Below, one piece after another: positions 38,093-47,965 of a stretch of 64,000 nucleotides of DNA. Every line of letters starts with the position of its first letter. Position 1 is the first letter of the stretch. This stretch comes from an uncultured Acinetobacter sp. GTDB lineage: Bacteria; Pseudomonadota; Gammaproteobacteria; Pseudomonadales; Moraxellaceae. The notes under the pieces are model-generated. The model was not told where the DNA came from and did not search any database. It worked only from the letters and a program-made list of their open reading frames with translations. The stretch covers positions 269,815 through 333,814 of the forward strand of contig CAJYTY010000022.1 of assembly GCA_913777945.1 (NCBI GenBank). The letters run 5' to 3'. The position numbers were made by a program, and so were the translations under genes.

Positions 38093-38839
38093 TTACGCGG
38101 TTTTAGATTGCAGTTTGTAGCACTCATCAAGTGCCAATGCATAGTATTCAAGTCCTTCTTTTGCAGCAAGAAAAGCTTTTTGCTGCAATTCTGGTTGATC
38201 TGCACACAATCGTTTGATGAGTTCCATGGCTTCATAGGGATGTAAATCATCGTAATGCGCATGCGCACGTAGCCATGCCAGAGAACGTTTATTGATATTC
38301 ACTTCTGGCTGATCAAGATATGCATGTATACCTTTATAGACCTGAACTGACCAATCACCTGTCGCCCATTCAATCGCCAGATTGGTTGCTGCAAGGCACT
38401 CAGCTAAAGAACCCGTGGTATTGGTATGCCATAAAAAATGATTGACTGCATTCATGGCGACTGGGGGACGAACTTGATTGAGTTGATCAATGCTCAAGCC
38501 AAAGCCTCCTGCCCAGTCTTGATACCAATTTAGGTGTCGTTCTTCCACTTTAATGTTTTGAATCAGCCAATTGCGGGTTTCAGTCACACCTTGAGCAGAA
38601 AAATCAATCGCTTTAGACAACCCTAGCGCCATGTAAGAAGGAAAATGCGCGACCAAAGGATAAAAGTTAAGCAAGGCCGAACGAAAGCAGTCCAGACTTA
38701 ATTGTCCGCTGGCCATGTTTTGAAATAAAGGATGCTGGCTTACGCGATCTTTATACGGAATGAGTTCGTCCCAAAATTGCTGAGCCCATGGACTATGCGA
38801 TGTTATTTCTAAAGCTGTTCCTTTTGTATAAGCACTCAT
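38093..38839 (-). CDS. TenA/PqqC-like iron-containing redox enzyme family protein
   Basis: A 248-residue all-helical protein of the TenA/haem-oxygenase-like superfamily. Features are 'ISHSPWAQQFWDELIPYK'-like N-terminus, 'NIKVEERHLNWYQDWAGGFGL', 'AATNLAIEWATGDWSVQVY' and 'HAHYDDLHPYEAMELI'. The E/H/D-rich pattern (EExH, HxHxDD) is that of PqqC/CADD-type di-iron members rather than thiaminases. Substrate unknown. ATG 38839 is chosen because AGGA lies upstream; an earlier in-frame ATG adds 20 unconserved residues. No thiamine or PQQ genes are adjacent. Confidence 0.75.
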   Translation of the reverse strand: MSAYTKGTALEITSHSPWAQQFWDELIPYKDRVSQHPLFQNMASGQLSLDCFRSALLNFYPLVAHFPSYMALGLSKAIDFSAQGVTETRNWLIQNIKVEERHLNWYQDWAGGFGLSIDQLNQVRPPVAMNAVNHFLWHTNTTGSLAECLAATNLAIEWATGDWSVQVYKGIHAYLDQPEVNINKRSLAWLRAHAHYDDLHPYEAMELIKRLCADQPELQQKAFLAAKEGLEYYALALDECYKLQSKTA

Positions 38840-39322
38840 TCTTAAAATCCTGTTACTGTTTCGTCCAGTGAACTCATTTATGCTGCATTGATAATACAAT
38901 ATACAATTTAGAAAAATACTGTATTTTTTATCACTTTTCTAGACGCCTTCAAATCATTTTTGTGAATTAAATCTCATTTTAATTGACTATTTTTTATAAT
39001 TCTTAAGCGATATTTAAATAAAGATCAATTTTTATAATAATGTGATTTAATACACAATTTATCAAATTATAATGAATTAATATTATTTAAAAATGATGAC
39101 CAATTATCATTTTTAAATCATTCACATTTATATTTCACATTTTTACAAATAAATAATTATTTTAATAACATATTGTTTTATAAAGTTTTATATAAAAAAT
39201 AGATATTACTTTTCATCCTTAAAATTTCAACGTATGATAATTATGACTTGAATACAATATTTAAATCTAAATCACTTTTAAAAAAATATTTTGAGATTGC
39301 GTTAAGACAGTGAGATCTGCCG
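38840..39322. other. 483-bp very AT-rich divergent intergenic region
   Basis: Promoter region for the TenA-like gene and the diguanylate cyclase. No ORF, terminator or recognisable operator stands out from the low-complexity A/T sequence. Confidence 0.5.
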
Positions 39323-40567
39323 ATGAAGTTACAAGGCTCAAATATTTTAAGTCAGGAGCAGATAGACTTACTTTTATCGCGTGGCTTAAACTTTGTCTGG
39401 TTTCCTAAAACACTTGAACAAGTTTATCGCACTCAATATCGACAAGCGGCTGCCCATGAGTTTCGTTTTCGTGCACCGATTATTCTCATTTTATATAGTT
39501 TACTCAGCTTTGGTATTTTTCAGGTTCTTCCACAATCTGAAATTAAACTCTGGCTGATTAATTATGCTTGGGTTGGTGTAATTATTACCAGTGCCTGGCT
39601 GCTCTCTTTTTTTAAATCGTTTGATAAATGGTTCGATTACTATGTTTGCCTTGGCTCAACTGCCGCTGTTGCCATCACATTTACGCTCATTAATATTCTA
39701 GAAGGCGGTCAAAACAATGCCTTACTGCATGCATCAATGATGTATGCCGTGATTATTATTTACGGCTTTGTTGGTCTTCGTTTTTATACTGCCCTGTTTG
39801 CAGGTTGGGTCGGTGGGTTAATTGGTTTTACGATTAGTATTAATTCAAACATCTCGATTGATTGGACTTACTTAAATCGCACGTATACCTTTAGCAGCTT
39901 CTTAGGTATGGCGCTGGCCTACTTTACCGATCGTCAGCATCGTGAAAATTTTTTAAGTGACTGCGTTATTGAACTCAATCGGCTCAAACTGGTTAAACAG
40001 GCCGAATTACTGGAAACACTTTCACAGCAAGATTCACTCACTGGCTTAGCCAACAGACGCTATTTAGATGAAGTGCTTGAAAAAGAATGGCGCCGTGCAG
40101 TTCGACACAGTATGCCCATCACCATCATGATGATCGATCTGGATTTTTTTAAATCATATAATGATTCGTTGGGGCATATCAAAGGCGACGAATGTTTACG
40201 TGAAATTGCCAAGGCCTTAACGTCACTCACTTCACGAAGTGGCGATTTAGCTGCACGTTATGGCGGTGAAGAATTTCTATTGTTGTTCCCAATGACCAAT
40301 GAATCTGAAGCACTCATTCAGGTCAAACGCCTCATGAATGTAATTCGTAAGATCGATATTCAACATCCCTCAAGCGATATTTCGTCTCAGGTGACATTAA
40401 GTGTTGGGGTCGCGACCATGATTCCGCAAGTTGATGACAGTATTTCATCATTTGTATCTCGCGCAGATCATGCATTGTACACGGCAAAAAGTAAGGGTCG
40501 TAACCAGTATCAGATTGCCAATATTCATGTGTCGGTAGAGATGAATTATTCTTCATCGAAAGCTTAA
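39323..40567 (+). CDS. Membrane-bound diguanylate cyclase
   Basis: A 414-residue protein. The N-terminal half (about residues 45-215) has six hydrophobic segments; a linker helix leads to a GGDEF domain ('DSLTGLANRRYLDEVL', 'IDLDFFKSYNDSLGHIKGDECL'). The catalytic signature is 'RYGGEEFLLLFP'. An RSGD five residues before it is an intact RxxD inhibitory I-site. It should make c-di-GMP with product feedback. The membrane part may sense a signal. Monocistronic. Confidence 0.92.
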   Translation: MKLQGSNILSQEQIDLLLSRGLNFVWFPKTLEQVYRTQYRQAAAHEFRFRAPIILILYSLLSFGIFQVLPQSEIKLWLINYAWVGVIITSAWLLSFFKSFDKWFDYYVCLGSTAAVAITFTLINILEGGQNNALLHASMMYAVIIIYGFVGLRFYTALFAGWVGGLIGFTISINSNISIDWTYLNRTYTFSSFLGMALAYFTDRQHRENFLSDCVIELNRLKLVKQAELLETLSQQDSLTGLANRRYLDEVLEKEWRRAVRHSMPITIMMIDLDFFKSYNDSLGHIKGDECLREIAKALTSLTSRSGDLAARYGGEEFLLLFPMTNESEALIQVKRLMNVIRKIDIQHPSSDISSQVTLSVGVATMIPQVDDSISSFVSRADHALYTAKSKGRNQYQIANIHVSVEMNYSSSKA

Positions 40568-40699
40568 TTGTTCGTTTTATATGATCTGTCATTTGCATAA
40601 AAACCATCCAATTTAAAACGCTATCACACTTAACTCATGCTATTAAAGGTGAAATCGAGTAAATTATATGGCTTTAAAGCGATAACTTTTTACGACTTG

Positions 40700-41356
40700 A
40701 TGACTAAACCTAGAATTAAACTTGAACTTCCTAACAATGCAGATAAATTGCTTCTGCATTCCTGCTGCGCACCGTGTTCAGGCGAAGTGATGGAAACGCT
40801 ACTTGAATCGGGTATCGATTATTCGATCTTTTTTTATAATCCTAACATTCATCCTGTTAAGGAATATCTGATTCGCAAAGAGGAAAATATTCGATTTGCC
40901 GAGAAACACAATATTCCCTTTATCGACTGCGACTATGACACCGACAACTGGTTTGCCCGTGCCAAAGGCATGGAAAATGAACCTGAAAAAGGGATTCGCT
41001 GCACCATGTGCTTCGATATGCGTTTTGAACGTACCGCCCTGTATGCGCATGAAAATGGATTTAAAGTAATTAGCAGCTCGCTCGGTATTTCCCGCTGGAA
41101 AGACATGAATCAGATTAATGACTGTGGTGTTCGCGCTGCCTCACATTATCCTGAAATTACTTATTGGGATTACAACTGGCGTAAAAATGGCGGTGCAACG
41201 CGCATGCTAGAGATTAGCAAACGCGAAGAATTTTACCAGCAGGAATACTGCGGTTGTGTGTATTCATTACGCGATACCAATCGCTGGAGAATGAGTCAGG
41301 GACGTGATCGGATTAAGCTCGGTGTTAAATTTTATTCTGCGACTGATCCTGAATAA
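40700..41356 (+). CDS. queH: Epoxyqueuosine reductase QueH
   Basis: A 218-residue protein of the DUF208/QueH family. Cysteine motifs are '[20 protein letters not shown]' (quoted motif HSCCAPCS), '[16 protein letters not shown]' and the C-terminal '[12 protein letters not shown]'. They ligate a 4Fe-4S cluster and another metal. It performs the last step of queuosine tRNA modification, replacing QueG. ATG 40700 fits the family start. Confidence 0.92.
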   Translation: MTKPRIKLELPNNADKLLLHSCCAPCSGEVMETLLESGIDYSIFFYNPNIHPVKEYLIRKEENIRFAEKHNIPFIDCDYDTDNWFARAKGMENEPEKGIRCTMCFDMRFERTALYAHENGFKVISSSLGISRWKDMNQINDCGVRAASHYPEITYWDYNWRKNGGATRMLEISKREEFYQQEYCGCVYSLRDTNRWRMSQGRDRIKLGVKFYSATDPE

Positions 41357-41385
41357 TACTTTAACAAATTGGGTAAAACAAAAAG

Positions 41386-41414
41386 ACTCGATGCAATGAA
41401 GCTCGAGTTTTTTT
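41386..41414 (+). terminator. Terminator of queH
   Basis: ACTCGA pairs with TCGAGT (11-nt loop) followed by a TTTTTTT run, 29 bp after the stop. Confidence 0.7.
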
Positions 41415-41442
41415 GCTTACAGCAGTCATGACGTCACCCAAC

Positions 41443-42231
41443 TCAGTGCGTTCGTGACTCACCTTGCTGATGTAAAAAATCCTGAATCATCTCAATTACA
41501 ACATCGGGTTTTTCTGCATGCAGCCAGTGGCCTACACCATCAATACTTTGGATATCTGCTTGCGGGAACTGTGCTGTAATTGGATCGTGATACTCGGGCA
41601 GGACGTATTCTGATAATCCACCACGAATCAACAACATCGGTTTATTCCATGGCTGAATTGGATGCCAACCAGCAATATGAGAATACTGCTGTTCGATTGC
41701 ATCGACATTAAAAAGCCAGTGGCCTTGATTAAACGATTTCAGCAAAAACATAATCACGCCATCTTCATGAATATACTGCTTCATGATCTCGGTAGCTTGT
41801 TTACGGCTCAGCTCGTGCGGTTCAGCACGAACAGCGTTCAGTGCATTTAAAATAGCCTGATGACGATGCCCTTCATAAGCCACGGGACTCACATCAAGTA
41901 CAATCAGATGCGCAATACGTTCTGGATATAATCCAGCAATTTTCATGGCGACTTTTCCGCCCATTGAATGACCAATCACGGAAAACTCAGTAATACCCAG
42001 TTCATCCAGTGTATCGATCACGTCCTGCGCCATAATTTCATAGTTTATTTCAGCACTGTGTGGAGAAGCCCCATGGTTGCGTAAATCGAGCTGGATAATT
42101 TTATGATTGGTATTTAATGCCCGCGCAATCACCCCTAAATTTGACAAACTACCAAATAAACCGTGCAACAGCACAAGAGGTGCATTGGTTGTGGCATGAT
42201 CTGATTCAACAATGTGACTGTTTAATATCAT
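41443..42231 (-). CDS. Alpha/beta hydrolase, YbfF-like esterase
   Basis: A 262-residue alpha/beta hydrolase. The oxyanion segment is 'PLVLLHGLFGSLSNLGVIAR', 'LDLRNHGASPHS' follows, the nucleophile elbow is 'VIGHSMGGKVAMKI' and the late histidine is in 'DGVGHWLHAEKPDVV'. The 'HG-F-G-NLG' and 'D-RNHG-SPH' pattern is typical of YbfF-type esterases with acyl-CoA/short-ester activity. The start could also be 42243 (four residues longer). Cytosolic, monocistronic. Confidence 0.88.
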   Translation of the reverse strand: MILNSHIVESDHATTNAPLVLLHGLFGSLSNLGVIARALNTNHKIIQLDLRNHGASPHSAEINYEIMAQDVIDTLDELGITEFSVIGHSMGGKVAMKIAGLYPERIAHLIVLDVSPVAYEGHRHQAILNALNAVRAEPHELSRKQATEIMKQYIHEDGVIMFLLKSFNQGHWLFNVDAIEQQYSHIAGWHPIQPWNKPMLLIRGGLSEYVLPEYHDPITAQFPQADIQSIDGVGHWLHAEKPDVVIEMIQDFLHQQGESRTH

Positions 42232-42320
42232 AAAGATTTCCATATATTTATCGCTATACCAATAAGACTAGCTCGGCTGACCAACTGGATTCAAGCATCA
42301 ACTACATATCCGCATCAAAT

Positions 42321-42351
42321 AAAAAAGCCCTCCGTAGAGAGCTGTTGTTTT
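42321..42351 (-). terminator. Terminator of the amidohydrolase/ABC operon
   Basis: On the minus strand AGCTCTC-TACG-GAGGGCT (7-bp stem with one G-U pair) precedes a TTTTTTA run, just beyond the amidohydrolase stop. Confidence 0.82.
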
Positions 42352-42363
42352 TTACAGCACTTA

Positions 42364-43797
42364 TTAGGATGCAAGCGCCATTTGCTCTGCACGAACCTGT
42401 AATTTTTTGACGGCTTGACGTGCCTCAAAGGCTAGCTCATGCAAATCTAGATCTGGAATCTGATTATTTTGCATTACGATCTTACCGCCAATCAGCATAT
42501 ACCGAATATTGGCTTGTCCGGCACTTGCTACCGGGCCAATGGCAAGATCGTGTAATCCCATGTATCGCGGATCATTGAGGTTATAAATCACCAGATCGGC
42601 CTGTTGACCAATCTCAAGTGTTCCAATGTTGGGAAGCCCGAGTACCTGTGCACCGCCTTGCGTACCCCAGCGGATCACATCTTCGATGGTTGCAGCGTCT
42701 GCACCGCCTTCAAAAGTACCTCCTGCATATTTAGGTTGTGCCAGCATTCCTTTTCGGGCACGCTGTAGCATCCATGCTGCATGTGTTTCAGACAACATAT
42801 CGGCAGCCTCATTGGATGCTGCACCATCTACGCCGATTGAAATGGCCATCCCTGCGGCTTCAAGCGTGACCAGATCGGCGATACCACTACCCAGTCGGGC
42901 ATTACTTTGTGGGCAATGTGCTATTCCGGTTTTACTTTGCCCCAAAATCTTGATTTCTTCGGGTAAGAGCTTGACTAAATGTGCAAACCAGACATCCTCA
43001 CCTACCCAGTCATGCTCGGCACAAAACTGCACTGGTGTTGAATTAAATTTGGCTTTTGCCGCATCCAGATAATCAACGGTTTCAGAGAGATGTGAATGTA
43101 AACGAATGCCCAAATGGCGAGCGAGTTTTGCACTTTCTCGAAGTTGCTGCGGTGTAGTTGAGTGGAGTGCCGTGGTGGGCGCCATCACAATTCGTCTATA
43201 GGCATCGGGCTGGGCTTGATGATAGCGCTGTACCAAGCGCTCAACATCGTACATGATGTGTTCAAATTTTTCAGGTCGAAGCGCCTGTGGCAACTCAGCT
43301 TCAAGCCCTCTGGTGAGTGTGCCACCGCCTCGACAAAGTACAAATCGCATGCCTAGCCGATCCGCTTCGTCAAATAAAATTTCGGCGCCATCAAAGGGCA
43401 TGTCTGGCCAGTATAGATAATGATGATCGGCCACTGTGCCACAGCCTGACTGGAGCAATTCAATTAAGCCAATCCGGCTTGCGAGTCGAAAGATATCTTC
43501 ATCGAATGCACCACGAAAACGATAAGGTGTTGCCGCGAGCCAAGGCGTCAGATTTTGATTTAATCCTTGCGGTTCACCTTTAAGCAAAGACTGAAATAAA
43601 TGGTGATGGGTATTCACCCACGCTGGATACACCACACCATCTTGCGCATCTAAAACAGTTTCATCTGAATGGGCCCTTAAATGTCCTATCTCGGTAATCA
43701 CGCCGTTTGAAATGCGGATTGAAGTTGCAGAAGATCGTGCTTGTTGATTGGCTTGTCCGGTCATGATGGCATGTATATTTTTAATCAGATAATTCAT
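42364..43797 (-). CDS. Amidohydrolase, 8-oxoguanine deaminase-like
   Basis: A 477-residue metal-dependent amidohydrolase. The metal motif is 'WVNTHHHLFQSLLKGEPQGL' (HxH), with 'DHHYLYWP', 'LHSHLSETVDYL', 'AHCPQSNARLGSG' and 'ISIGVDGAASNEAADM' (catalytic Asp). The 'VNTHHHxFQ' and 'CGTVADHHYL' patterns are those of the 8-oxoguanine deaminase / AtzB-like branch, which yields urate from 8-oxoguanine. Its start overlaps the permease stop. It is the last gene of an ABC-importer operon, so the importer probably brings in a purine-like substrate. Confidence 0.82.
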   Translation of the reverse strand: MNYLIKNIHAIMTGQANQQARSSATSIRISNGVITEIGHLRAHSDETVLDAQDGVVYPAWVNTHHHLFQSLLKGEPQGLNQNLTPWLAATPYRFRGAFDEDIFRLASRIGLIELLQSGCGTVADHHYLYWPDMPFDGAEILFDEADRLGMRFVLCRGGGTLTRGLEAELPQALRPEKFEHIMYDVERLVQRYHQAQPDAYRRIVMAPTTALHSTTPQQLRESAKLARHLGIRLHSHLSETVDYLDAAKAKFNSTPVQFCAEHDWVGEDVWFAHLVKLLPEEIKILGQSKTGIAHCPQSNARLGSGIADLVTLEAAGMAISIGVDGAASNEAADMLSETHAAWMLQRARKGMLAQPKYAGGTFEGGADAATIEDVIRWGTQGGAQVLGLPNIGTLEIGQQADLVIYNLNDPRYMGLHDLAIGPVASAGQANIRYMLIGGKIVMQNNQIPDLDLHELAFEARQAVKKLQVRAEQMALAS

Positions 43798-44591
43798 TAG
43801 ACTTGCTCGCTTTCATGCCATTTGTTCAAGAAGATACGGCTGAGCAGTGACATCAGCATAAATAGAATCAGTCCCGTACAGGTAATTAAAAATAATGCGG
43901 CAAACATCAATGGCAAATCGAGCTGGAATCCGGCTTGTAAAATCTGATAGGCCAATCCGGCACTGCTGCCCCCTATACCCGCAACAAATTCGGAAACTAC
44001 CGCACCGATCAGCGCCAAGCCACTTGAGATACGGAGCCCGCCAAAAAAATAGGGCAATGCATTGGGTACACGCAGCTTGAGCAGTACCTGCCAACGTGAA
44101 GCTTTATTGATTTGAAACAGATGTAACAGCCCAGCATTGACACTACGTAGCCCCAACGTGGTGTTGGTTAAAATCGGGAAAATCGCGACCAGCATGGCAC
44201 AAACGACTAAAGCCAATGTAGTATTATGAATCCAAATAATTACCAAAGGCGCAATGGCTACAATTGGCGTAACTTGAAATAAAATGGCATACGGCATAAA
44301 GCACGCCTCAATTACCCGGCTTTGTACAAACAAAAATGCAATCAAAGTCCCAATTAGCACGGCGCAGACAAACGCCAGCAATGTAATTTTTAAGGTGATC
44401 CATAAACTACCGAACAGTAAATCTGCTTGTGCAACCAAAGCATGAGCAATATCGGATGGTTTGGGAATAAGATAAATCGGAACGTTCATTTGCTGAAGCG
44501 CAATTTGCCACACCAGCAGCAGCAACACACCCAGTGTTAACGGCGCCAAGAGCCGACGTACTTGTGGATGTTCGATTAATGGCTTAACCAT
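43797..44591 (-). CDS. ABC transporter permease (SsuC/TauC/ThiX-type)
   Basis: A 264-residue inner-membrane permease with about six hydrophobic segments and the EAA loop 'FQINKASRWQVLLKLRVPNALPYFFGGLRISSG' (quoted in part; 'KLRVPNALPYFFGGLR'). It begins MVKPLIEHPQ; GGAGGG sits upstream. The start overlaps the ATPase stop by 8 bp and the stop is coupled to the amidohydrolase. Confidence 0.9.
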   Translation of the reverse strand: MVKPLIEHPQVRRLLAPLTLGVLLLLVWQIALQQMNVPIYLIPKPSDIAHALVAQADLLFGSLWITLKITLLAFVCAVLIGTLIAFLFVQSRVIEACFMPYAILFQVTPIVAIAPLVIIWIHNTTLALVVCAMLVAIFPILTNTTLGLRSVNAGLLHLFQINKASRWQVLLKLRVPNALPYFFGGLRISSGLALIGAVVSEFVAGIGGSSAGLAYQILQAGFQLDLPLMFAALFLITCTGLILFMLMSLLSRIFLNKWHESEQV

Positions 44592-45402
44592 GGTGATGCC
44601 CTCCACTTGCTTGTTCCAGAATATTGGATAGTTCTGCACACTGCGTCATAAATCGTTCTGAAGCTCTAAAGTGGTCATCACGCTGTGCCGGCCCTTCAAT
44701 CGCAATATCCGCCACAATACGCCCCGGACGAGCTCCCATCACAATCACTCGGGAAGATAAAAATACAGCTTCATAAATGCTGTGCGTGACAAACACGACC
44801 GTCAGATCTCGCTCTGCCCATAATGTACGGATATCTTGATCTAGGCGGTGCCGCGTAAATTCATCTAAGGCACCAAAGGGTTCATCCATGAGTAATAAAT
44901 CAGGTTCTGTCACCAAAGCTCTGGCCAAAGAAGCACGCATCTGCATGCCTCCAGAAAGCTCTTTTGGATAAGATGCAGCAAAATTACCTAATCCAACCGA
45001 AGTTAAAGCTGCTTGTACTTTAGGCTGACTGATTTTTTTAGGTACATGACGTAGATCGAGTGGAAGCCGAACATTCTCTGCAATATTGGCCCATGGCATG
45101 AGAGTGGCCTCTTGGAACACCATGGCCATTTTGCACTGAGACTGTAGATCAGTTTTACCATGCCAGCGTACTTGCCCTGCGCTGGGTTGTTCAAGATCTG
45201 CAAACATCTTTAAAAGTGTACTTTTACCACAGCCCGAGGGCCCTAAAAGCGATACGATTTCACCACGCTGAACATCGACATCAAGGCGTTGAAGCGCATG
45301 TGTGCCGTTTGGATAAACTTTTTCTACACCACGCGCCATCAGCATTGGTGCTACAGTATTTTGTGGCTCTGGATTTTGAGAGACGAAGACGGCTGAATTC
45401 AT
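44584..45402 (-). CDS. ABC transporter ATP-binding protein
   Basis: A 272-residue ABC ATPase of the nitrate/sulfonate/taurine class. It has Walker A 'LLGPSGCGKSTLLKM', signature 'LSGGMQMRASLARAL', Walker B 'LLLMDEPFGALDEFTRHRLD' and H-loop 'VFVTHSIYEAVFLS'. It energises the importer encoded by its neighbours. Confidence 0.93.
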   Translation of the reverse strand: MNSAVFVSQNPEPQNTVAPMLMARGVEKVYPNGTHALQRLDVDVQRGEIVSLLGPSGCGKSTLLKMFADLEQPSAGQVRWHGKTDLQSQCKMAMVFQEATLMPWANIAENVRLPLDLRHVPKKISQPKVQAALTSVGLGNFAASYPKELSGGMQMRASLARALVTEPDLLLMDEPFGALDEFTRHRLDQDIRTLWAERDLTVVFVTHSIYEAVFLSSRVIVMGARPGRIVADIAIEGPAQRDDHFRASERFMTQCAELSNILEQASGGHHHG

Positions 45403-45454
45403 GTTAGGTTCCCCCTATTATTGTTTTGCTTATGTTTCTACCTCGATGAGATAT

Positions 45455-46441
45455 TTAGTTTTTATTGGATTTCGGCTGTACAAACTGTAAGGTATATGCC
45501 GATTTCCACTGAGTCTGGGGCTTAAGTAACTTGGACTGCACCATGAAATCTCGTGTTTTACTCCAGCGGACATCGGTCATGACGCCTATCCCCATGGTTT
45601 TAGCATCTCCACCTTCAATTAAACCCAAGCTTTTCATTTGCGCGACACCAAATGCCAGCAATGCATCATCCATATTCCGATTTTCTTTTTTAATGAGGGC
45701 ATTGCCTGGTGCAGGATTTTTCAGATAGCTTTTCCAACCTTCCATTGAGGCTTTGACAAAGCGTTGTAAAACCTCTGGCTTGGTTTGAACCAGATCATTT
45801 CGGGTGACCAAAATACCGCCATAAGCTGGATAGCCGTCTTTGGCAAACAAGAAAAATTTACTCGATGGTTCTGCTTTTTTGGCTTGTAGCACCTCAGAGG
45901 TGGCATAAGCTTGTTGTGCAACATTTTTATCGGCTAAAAATGGCTGCATATTAAAAGTGTATGGGCGGGCTTGAGCAATGTTGAGATTATATTTGCCACG
46001 TAACCATGGCCACCAGCTGGCTTGCCCACTGGTTGAGACTAAAATGGTTTTGTCTTTAAGATCGGATAGTGATTTTACATCGGCATGGGTAATCAGTCCT
46101 TGTGGATCGACTTGAAATGGCGCAGCAATCGCTTTAATGGGGAAACCACTTTCAATGCCTTTGAGCACCTGTAAATCATAGTTAATAATCACATCGGCAC
46201 GCTTGGCCAAAAGCAGTGTCATGTTATTGATTTGCGGGCCACCTACCTTGATGGTGACATCTAAACCATACTTTTTATAAATGCCTTCAGCCAAAGCCTG
46301 ATAATAACCACCCTGTTCGGCCTGTGCGTACCATGTGGTTTGTAAGACGAGTTTATCGTTGGCTTGAGCAGATGTAAGAAATAGAAGTGATGCGGCAACG
46401 ACAGCCAAACGCGATTTGCCTAAACCATGATATTTGTTCAT
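45455..46441 (-). CDS. NMT1/THI5-like ABC substrate-binding protein
   Basis: A 328-residue periplasmic protein with a Sec signal peptide ('LAVVAASLLFLTSAQAND'). The NMT1/SsuA fold is shown by 'LVLQTTWYAQAEQGGYYQAL', 'GIYKKYGLDVTIKVGGP' and 'RADVIINYDLQVLKGIESG'. NMT1-family binders carry pyrimidines, sulfonates or purines. The downstream deaminase points to a purine-like ligand. Start 46441 is preferred because the signal peptide begins there; an upstream in-frame ATG gives an odd leader. Confidence 0.88.
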   Translation of the reverse strand: MNKYHGLGKSRLAVVAASLLFLTSAQANDKLVLQTTWYAQAEQGGYYQALAEGIYKKYGLDVTIKVGGPQINNMTLLLAKRADVIINYDLQVLKGIESGFPIKAIAAPFQVDPQGLITHADVKSLSDLKDKTILVSTSGQASWWPWLRGKYNLNIAQARPYTFNMQPFLADKNVAQQAYATSEVLQAKKAEPSSKFFLFAKDGYPAYGGILVTRNDLVQTKPEVLQRFVKASMEGWKSYLKNPAPGNALIKKENRNMDDALLAFGVAQMKSLGLIEGGDAKTMGIGVMTDVRWSKTRDFMVQSKLLKPQTQWKSAYTLQFVQPKSNKN

Positions 46442-46496
46442 GATGAACTCCCTGATGAATAGGTGAAAGCCATAACAGCTATTCATACAAAGGGAG

Positions 46497-46625
46497 AATG
46501 GAGTATACCTGTGTGATCATTCATACTCTCAAGACAGCATAAAAATCTGTCTTGTCCCCCTAAGAGGAACAGCCTGCGCTGTAGAGCAATGTCCCATGCG
46601 AATGATCGCACTAACCGCTTATACT
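46497..46625 (-). ncRNA. Candidate structured leader (possible purine/xanthine-class riboswitch)
   Basis: The minus-strand leader of the NMT1-type operon has several stacked stems. These are TGCG/CGCA, ACAGC-GCAG-GCTGT, TCCTC-TTAG-GGGGA and the perfect CAAGACAG/CTGTCTTG (46530-46554). GAGTAT/ATACTC (46501-46529) follows. GGGACA can alternatively pair with TGTTCC. The NMT1-motif (xanthine/urate) riboswitch precedes similar genes in proteobacteria, which makes it a candidate class; I cannot verify its consensus here. Confidence 0.3.
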
Positions 46626-46883
46626 CAGGTTCTGATTAAGCAAGAGCTATGCCAACAAAAAGAGCACCATATCGGCTCTAAAACTGGCTCAAAATTTGTA
46701 TGCGAAATAGGAGCACATGAAACACCTGCCCTAAACTTGCGCATAAAAGCAGCATATGAATGCATCTGACTGTCTTGATGAGTATTTGGGCTAGATGTTT
46801 TGAAGGAAAACGAGTAAAACTCAAAAAATGGCATAATACCAATGAATCTTTCGTTCAATTATTTTCTTGAATCTCAAAGCTCT

Positions 46884-47594
46884 ATGAAATCGACTGCACT
46901 CGTTAAACGCTCTAGTTCTCAAGTGACCGATCAAGCGGTTGAAATTATTCATGAGCGGATTCAAAACGGAATCTATCCAGTGGGGTCGGCTTTGCCCTCG
47001 CAACGCGAATTGTCGTCGGAACTTGGCATTAGCCGTGCGTCGCTCAGAGAAGCACTCACGCGTTTGGCTGCCTTAGGTTTGCTCAACATTATGGCGGGTA
47101 AAGGTGCATATGTGACTGCGCTTGAAAGCCAGCCAGTCGAGCAATGGAATATCCAGTTTAAAATTTCACTTAAAGATTTTTATCAGCTTCGTTATATTTT
47201 AGAAGGCTTTAGCGCACTTCTGGCCTGTGAATATATCTCTGATCATGATATCGAAACCCTCAACCAGCATTTTCAGCAACTTAAAGCTGCAATTGAAGCA
47301 CATCACTGGACTGAAGCTGCCGAGCATGACTTTTTATTTCATCAGCTCATCATTGGGTTGAGCAATAATCAATCCATTATTCAAAGCTTAAAAAATCAAA
47401 CTGACTGGATGAAACAAAGCCAGATCCTGCCGTTTGTACAACCCAATCTGGCCTATAAAACTGTTCAAGAACACGAACAGATTTTACAGGCACTCAGTCA
47501 ACGCAATGCCGCTGCCGCTGAAAAAGCCATGCGCTTACATATTGTGGGTGCTGCGCAACGTGCCGGTGTGTATTTTTCGAGTCATTCTATTTAA
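46884..47594 (+). CDS. GntR-family regulator (FadR/FCD type)
   Basis: A 236-residue regulator. The N-terminal winged helix 'YPVGSALPSQRELSSELGISRASLREALTRLAALGLL' (quoted in part; 'LPSQRELSSELGIS') is followed by an FCD ligand domain with 'FYQLRYILEGFSALLACEYI' and 'HDFLFHQLIIGLSNNQSI' (metal His). It is divergent from the NMT1-type ABC/deaminase operon (442 bp between starts) and probably represses it until the purine-like ligand binds. ATG 46842 is an alternative start adding 14 residues. Confidence 0.85.
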   Translation: MKSTALVKRSSSQVTDQAVEIIHERIQNGIYPVGSALPSQRELSSELGISRASLREALTRLAALGLLNIMAGKGAYVTALESQPVEQWNIQFKISLKDFYQLRYILEGFSALLACEYISDHDIETLNQHFQQLKAAIEAHHWTEAAEHDFLFHQLIIGLSNNQSIIQSLKNQTDWMKQSQILPFVQPNLAYKTVQEHEQILQALSQRNAAAAEKAMRLHIVGAAQRAGVYFSSHSI

Positions 47595-47965
47595 CATAAC
47601 GCTGTTCAACGGTTTCAAACATGGTGCAGTCATTCATTCATACACGCACCATTGCAACGCATCTGATCACATATCTTGAGCTTTTACAAATTTGGGTGTG
47701 ATCGAAGCCCATTTTTTCGTATTAATTCTCGATATTTGAATTCTCAAATAATGAATATATGAATCAAATATAAGCTAAATTCAACATATTATGAGTCTGC
47801 TCGGCGCACCTAAATGAGCAAAAAATGCGTATCATGCTTTTAAAATGAGCATGTCTATTTCAGGCGGGTGCATATCTGTATCTGATCATGATAGCGAATA
47901 GTTGATTTCATTATGATTATTTTACAGCGCTGCATGCCTGAGCATACAACGCTGACCGATCTTTC
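47595..47965. other. Intergenic region between convergent GntR and TonB-receptor genes
   Basis: No ORF. Only a hairpin serving the TonB-receptor transcript (47925-47954) is recognisable; the rest is AT-rich with short inverted repeats. Confidence 0.5.
47925..47954 (-). terminator. Terminator of the TonB receptor gene
   Basis: On the minus strand CAGCGTTGTATGC pairs with GCATGCAGCGCTG (13 bp, with G-U pairs) around TCAG. The following tract is TAAAATAATC, so the U-run is poor. Confidence 0.6.

Noticed and set aside
45455..46625. TPP riboswitch, because the binding protein is NMT1/THI5-like
   Set aside because: The conserved CUGAGA and downstream TPP motifs are not present in the leader.
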